A stretch of 64,000 nucleotides of DNA from positions 11,407,001-11,471,000 of the forward strand of contig NC_080568.1 in assembly GCF_030253575.1 (NCBI RefSeq), in the 5' to 3' direction. This stretch comes from Rhododendron vialii. Its lineage: Eukaryota; Streptophyta; Magnoliopsida; Ericales; Ericaceae. A model generated the notes under the pieces. It worked only from the letters and a program-made list of their open reading frames with translations, was not told the origin of the DNA and searched no databases. Every line of letters begins with the position of its first letter. The stretch's first letter is position 1. Position numbers and translations under genes: made by a program. Below, piece by piece: positions 11,552 to 23,050 of this stretch.

Positions 11552-12667
11552 TGGGTATCAAAACTTGGTTTTATGATTCATTCAGTAGACTATCCTAAAA
11601 TTTGATTTTATGACACCTACAATTTGTCTTCTCATTCACCAACCAATCAACCACTTCTTTGACATCTTCATCTAAGATGACAATATCGTCTTCAACGGCA
11701 TGATGATAAAACTAATTTCTTAATTGTAGCAACCTCTCATAAAATGCAGAAGTTGAGCTTTCTCCCTGTTGGGGGTACTATAACGAGAGAGTTTTAAACT
11801 AATTGGAGTAAGTGGCATGAAGAGAGATGATTAAATAAAAAGATGGAAGATGTGCATTATGAAAGGCTAGACTCATCCTCTGTTTATATCACTCCATGGT
11901 TTGTTTTAGTTCATCAATATATCCTACAATATGTTAACTCGGGTACATTCTAGATTCTAAGATATTTTTTACATGAGATAAGTATCTAGAAGTTAATATG
12001 ATAATACCTAGACATTGTAAGTAGGCTTTTTCTAGAAGCTATATAAATGTAAGTCTCTAGAAAGTTTCAATGTAAGTCTCTAGAAAGTTTCATATTGGGC
12101 TTTATTTATTTGGGCTTCTTTGTATTTGGGCTCTATAACCGTGAACTTTACTTTGAGCTTAACTTATGGTTTGTAAATTGGTAAAATGTTGGGTCTATCC
12201 CAACTTTCAATTTCATAGCCCTTGGGATCCTTTTCCAAATAAGTCAAAAGCCCACTAGGTCCCTCACAAAAATAATCCCGCAGCGCGCGCATTTAATACC
12301 CCAACCTTCCTCTTTCTATCGCTTTCTGGCTCTCTCTCACGTCACTTTTCTCTCTCTCACGCACTCTCTCTCTTCCACTACCTACCATCATCAACGGCCC
12401 ACTTTTATCTCAACTGAATTTGACTAAATCACAGCCGTTGGTACGCTCCAAAGTAAGAGTCATGATCTAGTCTAGCCTATCTAACTAGTAAAGCTGAGAC
12501 AATTGACAGTGTGGTGGCCCACTTACATTAATTGCTACCGACGGTCTAGAATAGCATGCCAATTTTATTGTTGGGAGTGTAATTTTATTTTAAATCTTAT
12601 AATGTTTGAGTATGATTTTTATTGTACATATCTAATTTTAAATATATATATATATATACACACACAC
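11552..12667. other. Intergenic DNA, no intact gene
   Basis: Contains a small direct repeat (AATGTAAGTCTCTAGAAAGTTTC twice near 12047-12092) and a CT-rich stretch near 12300-12375. A possible TATA motif (CTATATAAATG near 12039) precedes no recognisable coding sequence. It may be an old LTR remnant, but no ends can be defined. Confidence 0.4.
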
Positions 12668-13044
12668 AGTCATTTTCAAATAAGAAAATTCTTATTTTAA
12701 ATAAAATAAGGACCTCTCCATTCCTTCCATTTTCCGTTTGAATTTCGATGATCCGAGCCGCTCAATGTGTTCAGAACGTGATTTTAAGAGTACTCGCGAG
12801 GAATCAGCAAAAAAAATGACCAAGAAGGGCTTCATCCGAGTAGTTTTTATTTGAACCGGTCGATAAAAAAATAAACAAAAACTGCTCGGATGAAGCCTTT
12901 CCGATCATTTTATTTGCTGATTTCTAGCGGGTACCCTTAAAATCACGTTTTGAACACATTGAGCGGCTTGGATCATTGAAATTCTATCGAGAAATGGAAG
13001 TCCTTATTTTATTAAGTTAAGGTGGTTCTTAGGAGAAGTGGACT
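12668..13044. mobile_element. Foldback MITE inserted in a (TA)n tract
   Basis: About 377 bp whose two halves are inverted copies: the left reads AATAAAATAAGGACC ... GCCGCTCAATGTGTTC, and the right mirrors it as GAACACATTGAGCGGC ... GTCCTTATTTTATT. The GGGCTTCATCCGAGTAG / CTGCTCGGATGAAGCC arms meet near 12860. The element sits between TATATA runs on both sides (12640-12658 and 13045-13066), the target preference described for micron/Micropon-type MITEs. Confidence 0.75.
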
Positions 13045-13066
13045 ATATATATATATATATATATAT

Positions 13067-14037
13067 TTGAAACCTACCCGACAAGATCTATTAAACGAGA
13101 CCTATATTGAGTGTGAAATTATGTGTAGAATTTTTTTGTATGAGTGTAGGCTCCTCTTTTTTATTTTTTTTAAATTTTCTGTAAAATATATAATCAATGT
13201 ACATGCAACTTGTGAATTTAAATTGTTAATTCAAAATTGTTAATTAAATATTTAGATTGAAATTTACACTATCAATTTATTATTTAAATTGAAATTAACA
13301 TTGTTAATTAACTATTTAGATTGAAATTAACACTCGTCATATTGAATGTTGAAAATTTTAATTTTACATAATTTTATGTTCAATATTAATCTCATTTAGT
13401 AAATCCTTACAAGTATTAAAATTCAAAAATATATTTTTTGTAAGAAAAAAAAGGATGTGTTCAACAAGAGTTATAAACATTTTACTAATACTTCAAAAAT
13501 GAAAGGGAAAACGAGGGAGGAGAGAGAAGTGAGTGATGGAAGAGATAGGAGAGAAGATCAAACGGATGGATGGATGGATGGAAAGAGAAAGGGCAGGAGT
13601 AATCATTTGCAGAAGTCTAAAAACTTGTGAATTCGCCCGTTTCCGAAATAGAAATAAGTACTTATTTTTTAAGAAGGCAATTTCAAACTCAAAAATCATA
13701 TGCTTACGCAAATAATTTTTCTATCAATATGGATCTTGTTTGATAGATCTCATTGAGATCTTTTATACGGCGCAAAAAAAATTGAAAAATTAATTTTCAT
13801 TTACATTATTTTTTAGTTTAAAAATGTGAAATAAATACTTATTTTTTAAGAAGGTGTTCTGAAACGTAGCCGAAGTGTCACGCGTGGAAAGATGACTTGG
13901 TGGGAAAGTGATTGTGTGTATAATTGCGCTAGGAGACTGGACGGAGAAAATTTGAAATCAGATAGGAACGGCCTGAAAATTCTCCTTACAAATTAACTTC
14001 TTAACACGCCTTGGATGCCATATGTTTGTAAACTTCT
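13067..14037. other. AT-rich intergenic DNA with a decayed Tourist-like MITE
   Basis: About 13630-13870 repeats the interior of the MITE at 17592-17830 and 36824-37304: AAGTACTTATTTTTTAAGAAGG, GATCTTGTTTGATAGATCTC and CAAAAAAAATTGAAAAATTA. Its terminal TTA duplication is not recognisable. No gene seen. Confidence 0.5.
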
Positions 14038-14046
14038 TTCTATTAA

Positions 14047-15012
14047 GGGCAAATTTCACTCAGACCCCCTGAGGTATTTGACAATGACAGAAAGTACCCC
14101 TCAGTTTTCAAAAATGACAGAAACCTCCCCTATTTCACAGTTTGGATTTCATTCCGTTAGTTCTGTTAGTAAAGTGGACGGAAAATGTACGAAAATGTAC
14201 AGAAAATGAAATCTTCAATTTTATTTAGTTCTACAGCTATCTTAGGGCTCTCATTGAAAGTCCTAGAGCCAAAAATTAATTATGACCATTTAGGATAAAA
14301 TAATTAAAAAAATAAAATCTTTGTACCGATTCAAACGAATTAAAATTTGGAGCATTTAAAATTTTGCTCTTTATTTGATTTTAGGGTTTTCAATGAAGAG
14401 CAAATACTTAAAGTGCTCCAATTTTCAATCCATTTGAATCGGTGCGAAAATCTTATTTTTCTGATTATTTTATCCTAAAGTGCAATAATTAATTTTTAGT
14501 TCTAAGATTTTCAATGAGAGCCTTAAGATAGCCGTAGAACTAAACGAAGAGGAGATACTTAAGTGCTCCAATTTTTAATTCGTTTGAATCGGTGCAAAGA
14601 TTTTTATTTTTTTTATCATTTTATCCTAAATGGTTATAGTTAATTTTTGGCCCCAAGGCTTTCAATGAGAGCCCTGAGAGAGCCATAGAACCAAATGAAG
14701 AGAAGATACTTAAGTGCTCCAATTTTTAATCCGTTTGAATGGGTGCGAATATCTTATTTTTCTGATCATTTTATCCAAAAGAGTCATAATTAATTTTTTG
14801 CTCTAGGACGTTCAATAAGAGCCCTAAGATAGCTGTAGAACTAAATAAAATTGAAAATTTCATTTTTTGTATGTTTTCCGTCCATTTCACTAACGGAACT
14901 AACGGAATGAAACCCAAACTGTGAAATAGGGGAGGTTTCTGTTATTTTTGAAAATTGAGGGGTACTTTCTGTCATTGTCAGATACCTCAGGGGGTCTGAG
15001 TGAAATTTGCCC
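14047..15012. mobile_element. Mutator-like MITE with long terminal inverted repeats (966 bp)
   Basis: Both ends read GGGCAAATTTCACTCAGACC inward, and the inverted repeat extends about 170 bp on each side. A perfect 9-bp target duplication TTCTATTAA flanks it (14038-14046 and 15013-15021), diagnostic of the Mutator superfamily. The interior is made of about four diverged 130-180 bp repeats in both orientations (ATCCGTTTGAATCGGTGCGAA; CTCATTGAAAGTCCTAGAGCC and variants). No transposase. Confidence 0.92.
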
Positions 15013-15171
15013 TTCTATTAATATTCTCGACCTCAAATCCAACTTTATAACAGATTCTAAATTCATTGAAAATACAAAAATACCTCTAGACCCATCTTTC
15101 TTCTTGAGTGCAACTTTGACAACAAAAGTTGCGATAACATCTTCAGCAACAAACGAGAATTAATTTCCGAA

Positions 15172-15413
15172 ATAATCTCGGTGATGCAATTAAGCACAAT
15201 CTCAGCCACTTCTTCTCGTCTTGCATGTCCAGTTTCAAAAAGCATTGCATACGGCTCAATTCCCATTGCATTTGGTCGATTTTGGTACTCATCCCGTGCA
15301 AAAAGCTACTTTCTTGATGAGCATGTTACCCAACCATTGGAACCACAAACAATATGAATGGCTTGACCCATCTTCAGCCATAAAAACCAAGTGTTTATCT
15401 TTCACTAAGACCT
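15172..15413. repeat. Dispersed repeat, copy 2 (pair with 11305-11551)
   Basis: Same-orientation copy of 11305-11551. On the minus strand 15266-15160 is open (MGIEPYAMLFETGHARREEVAEIV...), and so is 15608-15405 (KPFFDGSIFGPQHLFHKTYP...). These may be exons of one decayed gene, but I do not recognise the family. Confidence 0.6.
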
Positions 15414-16024
15414 ACAAAATCGAACCGTTGCTTTCTTTGCAGCTAGCTGCCATGACATAGTCAAGATTTTGGTTAAGGTATCCTCTCTTTGGAAAAAAAT
15501 ACGCGTATTCATGTCTGAATGCATGCACTTACACATCATAGGATATGTCTTGTGAAACAAATGTTGTGGCCCAAAAATAGAACCATCAAAAAAAGGTTTG
15601 TCTTTCATTACAAAGATTCAAAAGCACCACTTAATCTAAAGACAAAGAATAATCTAAACGGATTATTAAGCCAAACCATCTCTTAGTACACATGAAGCCT
15701 AATTTAAAGATATTTTTAAGTGGTTCATAAGAGTTGCATGGATTTAACATAACGTGAGCTCAAGTGGTAAGGGAAACGGAAATTCGTCAGCTAGCGGACC
15801 ACCCTAGCTCCCTTGAAGGGAAACCACGTGCGAAATAATTGTGGACGGGGCCTGTCATTTATGATGCAACTATGCAACCTAAGATTGTTTGTTGGTGGAA
15901 TCAGTCAAGAATTATCAGAAACAAAAATTACATGGGTTGAAATTATGACATCAATAAAAGTTGATCCTATATTACACAGACTAGTAAATACTGCCTAAAT
16001 GCACTTCATAACATGAATAACTCT
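15414..16024. other. Intergenic DNA, no intact gene
   Basis: Includes a tRNA-like string GAGCTCAAGTGGTAAGG near 15757-15773 that could be a SINE box A. No matching box B, A-tail or target duplication was found. Confidence 0.35.
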
Positions 16025-16026
16025 TA

Positions 16027-16320
16027 CTCCATTTGTCCCTTTTTTTTTTAAATGTCCAGTTTCGTAAGTCCAACTTATTAAGGAAATATCATCATTACAC
16101 CTGTTACAATAATTTTACTTCCACGTACTTTCTCTACATACCCTCTATAGAGACATTATCATTATATTTTTACTCACTAATTAATTTTTCAAAATAGAAT
16201 CTACTTTTATGGGCAAAATAGAAAATTTACCAACATTTACCCACTAACTTTACAAAATGGACACTTATTAAGGGACAACCCAAAATAGAATACTGGGCTC
16301 TAAAAAAAAGATGGAGAGAG
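16027..16320. mobile_element. Stowaway-like MITE
   Basis: The left end CTCCATTTGTCCC and the right end (reverse complement CTCTCTCCATCTTTTT) resemble the CTCCCTCCGTCCC Stowaway terminus. TA dinucleotides flank it (16025-16026 and 16321-16322). The element is 294 bp, AT-rich and non-coding. Confidence 0.7.
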
Positions 16321-16322
16321 TA

Positions 16323-17020
16323 TTAATTAAGTAATAATGATGTCTGATCATTGACAACCCTTATCAGGGAGGTTTGGTAGCCATTATTTTTTTTTAGTTT
16401 TTTTTTTGAGGTTCTGAGTTTCAGATTGTGAATTATAGATTTTGGACAATGTTAGGGTACACAACCTAAAATGAGATCTACAGTAATCACAAAAGTTCTT
16501 ATGAATTTGAACATAAGGTCTCGTATCACGAACCACAACAATTCATATAATTAAGGAGTCACAAAGTTCGTAAATAAACTATCACAAATTTCATATCTTG
16601 GGCCACAAATTTGTTTACGGCGTACAGTACATCCCGGCCAAATAAGGGATGTGTACCAAAGACTTTCCCATAGATTTTGGATTATGATCAGATATTGTAA
16701 TTAATATATAAGCTTTTAAATTATATGTGCAAAATAAATTTCACAACAGATTTACAGCAAACATTTTCCCTTGCCCTTTCGCTTTTGCCTAGAGATAACC
16801 ATCTTAGCCGATCCGACCCAACACGCTTCAATCCCCTACCCGTGCGGATTAGGATTTGAGGATATTTTAAGGAATCGGAGATGACTTTTAAAAAAATTTA
16901 GGGATCAGGTAGGGGGTCATTATGCTTCTGCCACTAGCCATACCGTTTCCCACCCCGATCCCTATCCCACACCAAATTCCCAATATACTATATATACTTG
17001 CATTTTGTTCTTTGTTCTCC
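16323..17020. other. Intergenic DNA, nothing identified
   Basis: AT-rich. 16800-16985 has G/C-rich strings (CCGATCCCTATCCC) reminiscent of repeats at 18040-18180, but no boundaries are clear. Confidence 0.4.
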
Positions 17021-17023
17021 TAA

Positions 17024-17341
17024 GGGCTTTTGGCGTTTTGTCCTTATTCAAATTATTTTCGCATTTTGTATCAAAATTTTGTAGATTATTGATTCATTTC
17101 AACGTGAGAAATCAGAAAAGTATAAATTTTTTATTTGTACCCAAATATTTTTGAAAATATCCAAGATAAACCCTAAAAAGCTGGCTTTTGGGACTTGATC
17201 TTGAATATTTTCAAATTATTTGGATAAAAGTCAAAAATTTTGATTTCTCAAGTCAAGACGAATTAGTAATTCATAAAAATTTGGGGCAAAATTAACAAAC
17301 GTGAAAAAAATTTGAATAAGTACAAAACATCAAAAAGCCCC
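17024..17341. mobile_element. Foldback MITE (GTCCTTATTCAAATTTTTTTCG family)
   Basis: The left arm GGGCTTTTGGCGTTTTGTCCTTATTC is mirrored on the right (GAATAAGTACAAAACATC..GCCCC). TAA flanks both sides (17021-17023 and 17342-17344). The interior motif (TTGTCCTTATTCAA ... AATTTTTTGG ... AAAAAGTATAAATTTTT) recurs at 18855-19045, 33725-33900, 34430-34760 and 54600-54930. Confidence 0.6.
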
Positions 17342-17591
17342 TAAAACCCTCAGGAGGACAAGGCCAGTGTAGTTTTTTTTTTTTAGATCTGTTATTATTC
17401 TTTTAGCTACTCAGGGTTTCCCATTTTCAACTCACTCACCCCCCCACTTGGTAAATTGTTTTGAAGTCTGGGCAGAGAGAGAATTATGGGTTGGACGTAG
17501 TGATCAATGTTTTTTTTCTCTCTTTGAAAATTTGTCTTCTTACTGATCTGAAGGGTTTTTTATAATGACAGTATCTTCTTGTTGTCATTTA

Positions 17592-17830
17592 GGCCCCGTT
17601 CCAGAACACCTTATTAAAAAATAAGTACTTATTTCATATTTTCAAACTCAAAAATAATGTAAATGAAAAATAATTTTTTAATTTTTTTTGCATTGTATTA
17701 AAGATCTCAATGAGATCTATCAAACAAGATCCATATTGCATATTTTTAGATTTCAATAAGCTTATAATTTTTGAGTTTGAAATTGCCTTCTTAAAAAATA
17801 AGAACTTAAAACCCGTTCTGGAACGAGGCC
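17592..17830. mobile_element. Tourist/PIF-Harbinger MITE, copy A
   Basis: Terminal inverted repeats GGCCCCGTTCCAGAAC and GTTCTGGAACGAGGCC, with target duplication TTA (17589-17591 and 17831-17833), the PIF/Harbinger signature. 239 bp. Close relatives lie at 36824-37062 and 37066-37304. Confidence 0.92.
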
Positions 17831-17833
17831 TTA

Positions 17834-20623
17834 GTCTGGCGTTGCAATGGGTGATAACTAGTGTGATGATTTTTTGTTTTGAAAGTAGTGTCTTCGATCT
17901 CTGTGATTCGGATAGTAGTGTGGCAGGTGGTTTTAACTTTTAATGGTGATATGACGGTTATTGCAAAAACTGGGTGTGAGGAAAAGAGATTGGGATGACA
18001 GAGAGAAAGAGTTGCAATTTTTTTTTTTTTATGGTTTAGACCCCCGAACTCCCGCGGGATTCGCCATTTCTCATTTGCGGTGGGGATGAAGGTCAAATAT
18101 TAATCCCCGGTGGGGATTAGATAGGGGTGGGTAGATCGGAGACGAGGATAGTAACATCCATCCGCTCCTGCCCCGGTCCATCCCTACTTGTGCCCTCTAC
18201 CCCTTGTGTTGGCCCCCTCTCTTTCTCTCCTCATCTAATTTTATTGTTGAGATTGGTTGAGACTCTGTCCTTTGGGAGAAAATATCCCCTACTCTATTCT
18301 CACTTTTGGGTCGTCCACTGTTTCGACCACTGTTTCTTGCAATCTGAAGATGAAGACACGGCAACCGTGGTAGTGACAACAACGAATAAAGATGGTGGTG
18401 TGAAATATTAACTACATTGCATCTTTTGTAGATTAATACGTTCTAGGTTTTCTTTCCTTTTGTGTCGGGCCTTTGGCTTTGCATCTTTTTTTTTCCTGTG
18501 ATGGAGACTTTTATCGTGTTTAGTTCTATGGACCGTGCAAATTGTATCAAATTTTTACCGATATAATATGCTCGTGAACGTACCCATTTTTAGAAAATTA
18601 CGTAAAAAACATGTATTTGTGCGTGCGTTTTGGTGTGTTTTTTATTTTGATCCTTAGGGCACAACATAAAAAGTGGACTAGGTAGGATCTCATGGTGGGT
18701 CAACTTTTTGGGATTGACAGTAGATGAAATCAAACAAACAAAGCCGAAGAAGGTAGGAGATGGAAGTGGGTTTGCCCAGTTTAATATGATAGCTGTTACA
18801 GAATTAAGAGAGATCGAAGGAGCTGAAGGGAGAGAGGTAAAATGGTAAGTTACGTAATTTTTTCGTTTTTATTCAAAAAAATTAGATTTTGATCATAATT
18901 TTTTACTTTTTAAATTCATTTCGTTATGACGAATCAATAATCCTCAAAAAAATTGATGAAAAATTAACAAATACGATTTTTTTTTTGAATAAAGACAAAA
19001 AATAATCCATGGTAGATTAATATTTATGGTAGATTATTTAGCCAAACACACCCTAAATTTGTCAATGCATTAAAATAAGGGTTCGTGGCATTAGTGACAC
19101 ACTTTAAACGAGTTCAAATTTGAAAATTTCAAAGTACAAGGATTGATCACTTCAACATGAGGAAAAACAACTAATAAGTTGAACAAGTCAGGAGACAACA
19201 AAATAATACTCCATCCAGTTTCTTTGTCCTCAAGGCTTCTTTCTTCTCTTTAATCCTGCAGCTTCGTCCCTAAGTTTTGTTGACTATATAATGGAGTATG
19301 CACGAAGAGTTGAAGTTCATACCATATAAAATATTTTGGGAGCAAGTCAGCTGATTCATGATATATATATTGGATCACCACCTAATTTATTTCTTATATG
19401 TTTTGCAAATTGACTTCGTCATTTTTGTGCAAAAACGTTTATGACATTTTTTAATAGCCAATAGAATTCGATCTCTTGGTGTGATCTAAAAAAATTTCAT
19501 TTTGTCACGGAGTTCGAAACGCCACTTTCATTTAAAAGTTTGCATGTTACACATTCGATCGGTTCAATCTACACGCTACTAATGATTTTCAATTGAGTCC
19601 ATCCTCCATAACGGATGTCTCCTATCTCTACGGCACTACCCATTATGATTGATTTGGCCAAGAAAAGAGGATCGATTAACGATTCTCCTTATGATTATTT
19701 GGCCAAGGAAAGAGGTATCAATTAACGATTCTCCTCATACCGATAAAAAAGAGTCACGTTAGATTTGGTAGTTCTGTTTTGCATGGATGCAGACCGATTG
19801 AGATAGTAGGACCACTTTTCCACCATCTCTCTTAAAACCAATTGATGTTAGCGAAGGCTTCAATTAAGTCGATCTTTTATGGCATTCGACAACACACCCG
19901 CAAATCTATTTTTAGAGCGGTCGTCGGGAGTGGCATTGTGTAACCAAATCTATGAGGGCACTCCGGGCCCAACGGAGATCCCAACTATCAAACCAATGTG
20001 TTCTTCCTCATCTGGCATACTTGCAATCAAATCTGTTGCTTTAGTAGCCAACGCTGAAGCAAATACTCTGCGTTATGTAAGAAATAATACACCCAATACC
20101 CATTCGAGTAAACACATTAGCTGGTAGAGGTTCTGGAGGACTCCCTGATTCAATTAGGACCATGGTTTGAAAATTCTAAAAAATCAATCAAGATTAAGAA
20201 AATGTCTTTGTTGTTTGGTTTGTACGTGGAGATATGTTGGGGGTTGTTTTTGGAGATAATGGTGCTCAGTTATCTTTCAATGTTTTTTTTAATCAGTAAA
20301 GAAAGGTTTCATACCACTAAAAAATGATATAAAACATAAATTTGCTAGTGATACAACAGGGAACCTCATGCATAAAACGGTAAAAATCACTAAAAACAAA
20401 CGTTTTAACTTTTCGAACAGAAGTACGCTATATACATCTAAAAAGTAAAAAATAAGCAATAAAAAATTGATAAAAAATCACTACAAACGAAAAAGCACGA
20501 ATAACGAAATAGTAAAAAATGTTGAAGAATATTTTTGAAATGGGAACCAAACAAATTCTAAACATTACTTGAGAGGTCTTTGTTATTGCATTATTTTCTG
20601 TTGGGTACATAACTACTGCTATG
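17834..20623. other. Intergenic DNA with repeat debris, no intact gene
   Basis: 18855-19045 is a half copy of the TTGTCCTTATTCAA foldback family. 19560-19770 contains a short direct repeat (TTATGATTGATTTGGCCAAG / TTATGATTATTTGGCCAAGG). 19880-20130 is open on plus and partly gene-like on minus (TKATDLIASMPDEEEHIGL), but interrupted; no family recognised. The rest is AT-rich. Confidence 0.45.
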
Positions 20624-20632
20624 TACATTATT

Positions 20633-21038
20633 GGGACGCAGGGGGGCTGCTGTCCCAATTTTGGGACCCATCCCGGTCTCGCTTCGATGATTTTATTCGT
20701 TCACTTTGTAGAGCTCGTCGAGTAGAACAACTATGCAAAAAATCAGCTTAATTGAATATCATTAAGTACTTGATCGGAGCCCATATAACTCTCAGTCCAT
20801 GGGTTAGAGTGGATTTGATCCAGTGTTTCGGATGCATTCTTTTTAAGATAAAAAGGTTCCGATCAGGTACTTAATGATATCCAATTAAGCTGATTTTTTG
20901 CATAGTTGTTCTACTCGACGAGCTCTACAAAGTGAATGATTCAGATCATCGGAACGAGACCGAGGTGGGCCCCAAAATGGGGTGCAGCAGCACGCTGCTG
21001 TCTCCTTGGGGACAGCACACACACACACCCCCCCCCCC
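20633..21038. mobile_element. Mutator-like foldback MITE (406 bp)
   Basis: Nearly the whole element is an inverted repeat: TTCACTTTGTAGAGCTCGTCG...AATCAGCTTAATTG on the left is mirrored at 20880-20940. A perfect 9-bp target duplication TACATTATT flanks it (20624-20632 and 21039-21047). The outer ends (GGGACGCAGGGGGG and a C-run/ACACAC tract) have decayed. Confidence 0.85.
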
Positions 21039-21207
21039 TACATTATTACGCCTTAGCTATACGCCCTTGAGACTGAGTCAGAACTTTTTGGGTCAAATAG
21101 GAAAAGAAGCGGTCAAAAGCAGGGTTTTTTTTTTTCTTTTTGAAAACAATTTTAGGTAATATGTACACATCAAATCAAGCCTCAATTTGAAGATACTTTT
21201 TTTTAGG

Positions 21208-22222
21208 GTAGCGCTAATGCCACGATAGCTTATGTTAGAGCCGCGACAATTCTTGTAGTCTGACAATTCTGTCCTTTTTATCCTTGAATGCTTCTCTCCG
21301 ACTTTTGATCTAGTACTACTTGCTTTCCTTCCTTTCCTTCTCAACAAAATTGAGTGAAGCTACAGTTTCCGACTGGGAAATCCCGATCGGAATCCCGACG
21401 TCCCGTTGGGCCCACTCCGATCACCGGACGGCTGATCCGAGTCGTCCAAAAATTCTAAAAAAAAAATTCGAGTGGGCCTGCGCCAAAATCAACAGCATCC
21501 GACGTGTTTAGGTGGCCGATCCAAACACTCCATTTTTTATGTGTATATTTGTGTATATATACACACAAAATGGAGTATTCGGATCGGCCACCTAAACACG
21601 TCGGATGCCATTGATTCTCGCATAGGCCCACTCGGATTTTTTTTTTAAGAATTTTTGGACGGCTCGGATCAGCCGTCCGGTGGTCGGAATGGGCCCGACA
21701 GGGCGTCGGGATTCCGATCGGGAAAATGGGTCGGGAAGTGTAGACTTTCTGAACAAAATTTACACAGCGCTCCTCCCTCTATTATACATATTCTTATTCA
21801 TTTCCGTTGAATCTCATTTGCTCCTCTTTCACCTCTGTCATTCGTGTTCTCTCTGTGTTGTGGAGTAGTTGCCGAGGAGTCGTAGATCTCTGTGGAGAAA
21901 GTGATGATTTGAGATTTGCCGGTGTAGCTCCGTTATTTACAATCTGATATTGATTGAAGGTTGTGAAAGATGGGCCATTTGCTTGAAATATTTTTTTTCT
22001 GCTATACTCCATCATTTCGAGTTAAGAGCAGGAGAATTGATGGGTCTTGTGACTCTTGTCTGGCGATGGACGAGAGAGGAGGGAGGAACATGGGTTGCTC
22101 TGTTCTGGGACAGTAGGAGAGAGAATGAGAAGCACGTGCGTCTAGCCTCTTACAAAGGCTACAATGGTCAGTTTAGGCAATTTATCGTGTCACTAGAAAC
22201 TATGGTCATAGCATTATCTCTG
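21208..22222 (+). repeat. Inverted duplication, left arm
   Basis: Starts GTAGCGCTAATGCCAC and runs through AGTCTGACAATTCTGTCC, ACACAGCGCTCCTCCCTC, GAGGAGTCGTAGATCTC and GAGATTTGCCGG to ACTATGGTCATAGCATTATCTCTG. The same sequence lies inverted between 31846 and 22685. It looks like a 5' region plus exon of a gene: an open frame 21950-22231 (CERWAICLKYFFSAILHHFELRAGELMG...) is conserved in the other arm (22993-22676 minus) with mostly conservative changes, but I recognise no family. A 400-bp MITE (21352-21751) interrupts this arm only. Without it the arm is about 606 bp. Confidence 0.85.
21352..21751. mobile_element. Mutator-like foldback MITE nested in the left arm
   Basis: A 9-bp target duplication AACAAAATT (21343-21351 and 21752-21760) flanks a 400-bp element that is almost entirely palindromic: CCCGATCGGAATCCCGACG...CCGGACGGCTGATCCG...CGACGTGTTTAGGTGGCCGATCC mirrored on the right. 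The other copy of this sequence (29936-29944, inverted) has an empty site, proving the insertion. Centre at about 21543-21556 with a TATATA/ACACA loop. Confidence 0.95.
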
Positions 22223-22684
22223 TCCTACTTTTAAGTGGTTGATAAGACAACATTTATTGAACCTAAGGTCTGCTCAAGTGACAAAGGGGAGCAAAGGTTA
22301 ATTTCTTTGGAGTTTTGGCCACCCTCTCCTCAAGCGAAGCGTGAGCAAAACAATTGAGAAAAGACGCTCTAACGTATTGTGCATGCAGCGCTAAGTTGCA
22401 ATGGGTGACATCAATTCTAGATTTTTAAAAAAATATTTAATTTAGATTAAAAATCATATATGAATTTTTCATCTTCGCCAATATGCTATCGATAGGGTAC
22501 TATCAAATGCTCGTGGCTAAAGTCGCTTCACAGTACAAATAACTCTTATTGAGTAATCATTATGTCCTACCATTGACAATCCTTATCAATTTAACGGACT
22601 CCATTTAAAGGAGAAAAATGAGCAATCTATATTATTCAGTTAATTTGAGAAAAAGAGTAATTTCTAACATCTATTTCACCTGGG
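22223..22684. other. Spacer between the inverted arms
   Basis: 462 bp without coding potential. It contains TCTGCTCAAGTGACAAAGG near 22270, which is vaguely tRNA-like but unsupported. The two arms and this spacer could form a long hairpin in a read-through transcript. Confidence 0.5.
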
Positions 22685-23050
22685 CAGAGATAATTCCACG
22701 ACCATAATTTCTAGTGACACAACAAATTGTCTAAAGTGACCATTGTAGCCTTTGTAAGAGGCTAGATGCACGTGCTTTTCATTCTCTCTCCTACTGTTCC
22801 ACAACAGAGCAACCCATATCTCCTCGCTCCTCTCTCGGTCTCTCCTCCACCGCCAGACAAGAGTCACAAGACCCATCAATTCTCCTACTCTTAACTCGAA
22901 ATGATGGAGTAGATCAGAAAAAAAATATTTCAAGCAAATGGGCCATCTTTCACAATCAATATCAGATTGTAAATAACGGAACTGCGGAGACATTTTTTGT
23001 AATCAAGATTAAGTGAAAAGCCCCGAATCCTCAAACAAGATGAAGAAGAC

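Noticed and set aside
15750..15870. tRNA-like or SINE-like string (GAGCTCAAGTGGTAAGG)
   Set aside because: No box B at the proper distance, no A-tail, no target duplication.
21950..22234. A stand-alone protein-coding gene in the left arm
   Set aside because: Conserved with the other arm but lacking a clear start context and any recognisable family; better described as a duplicated gene fragment.
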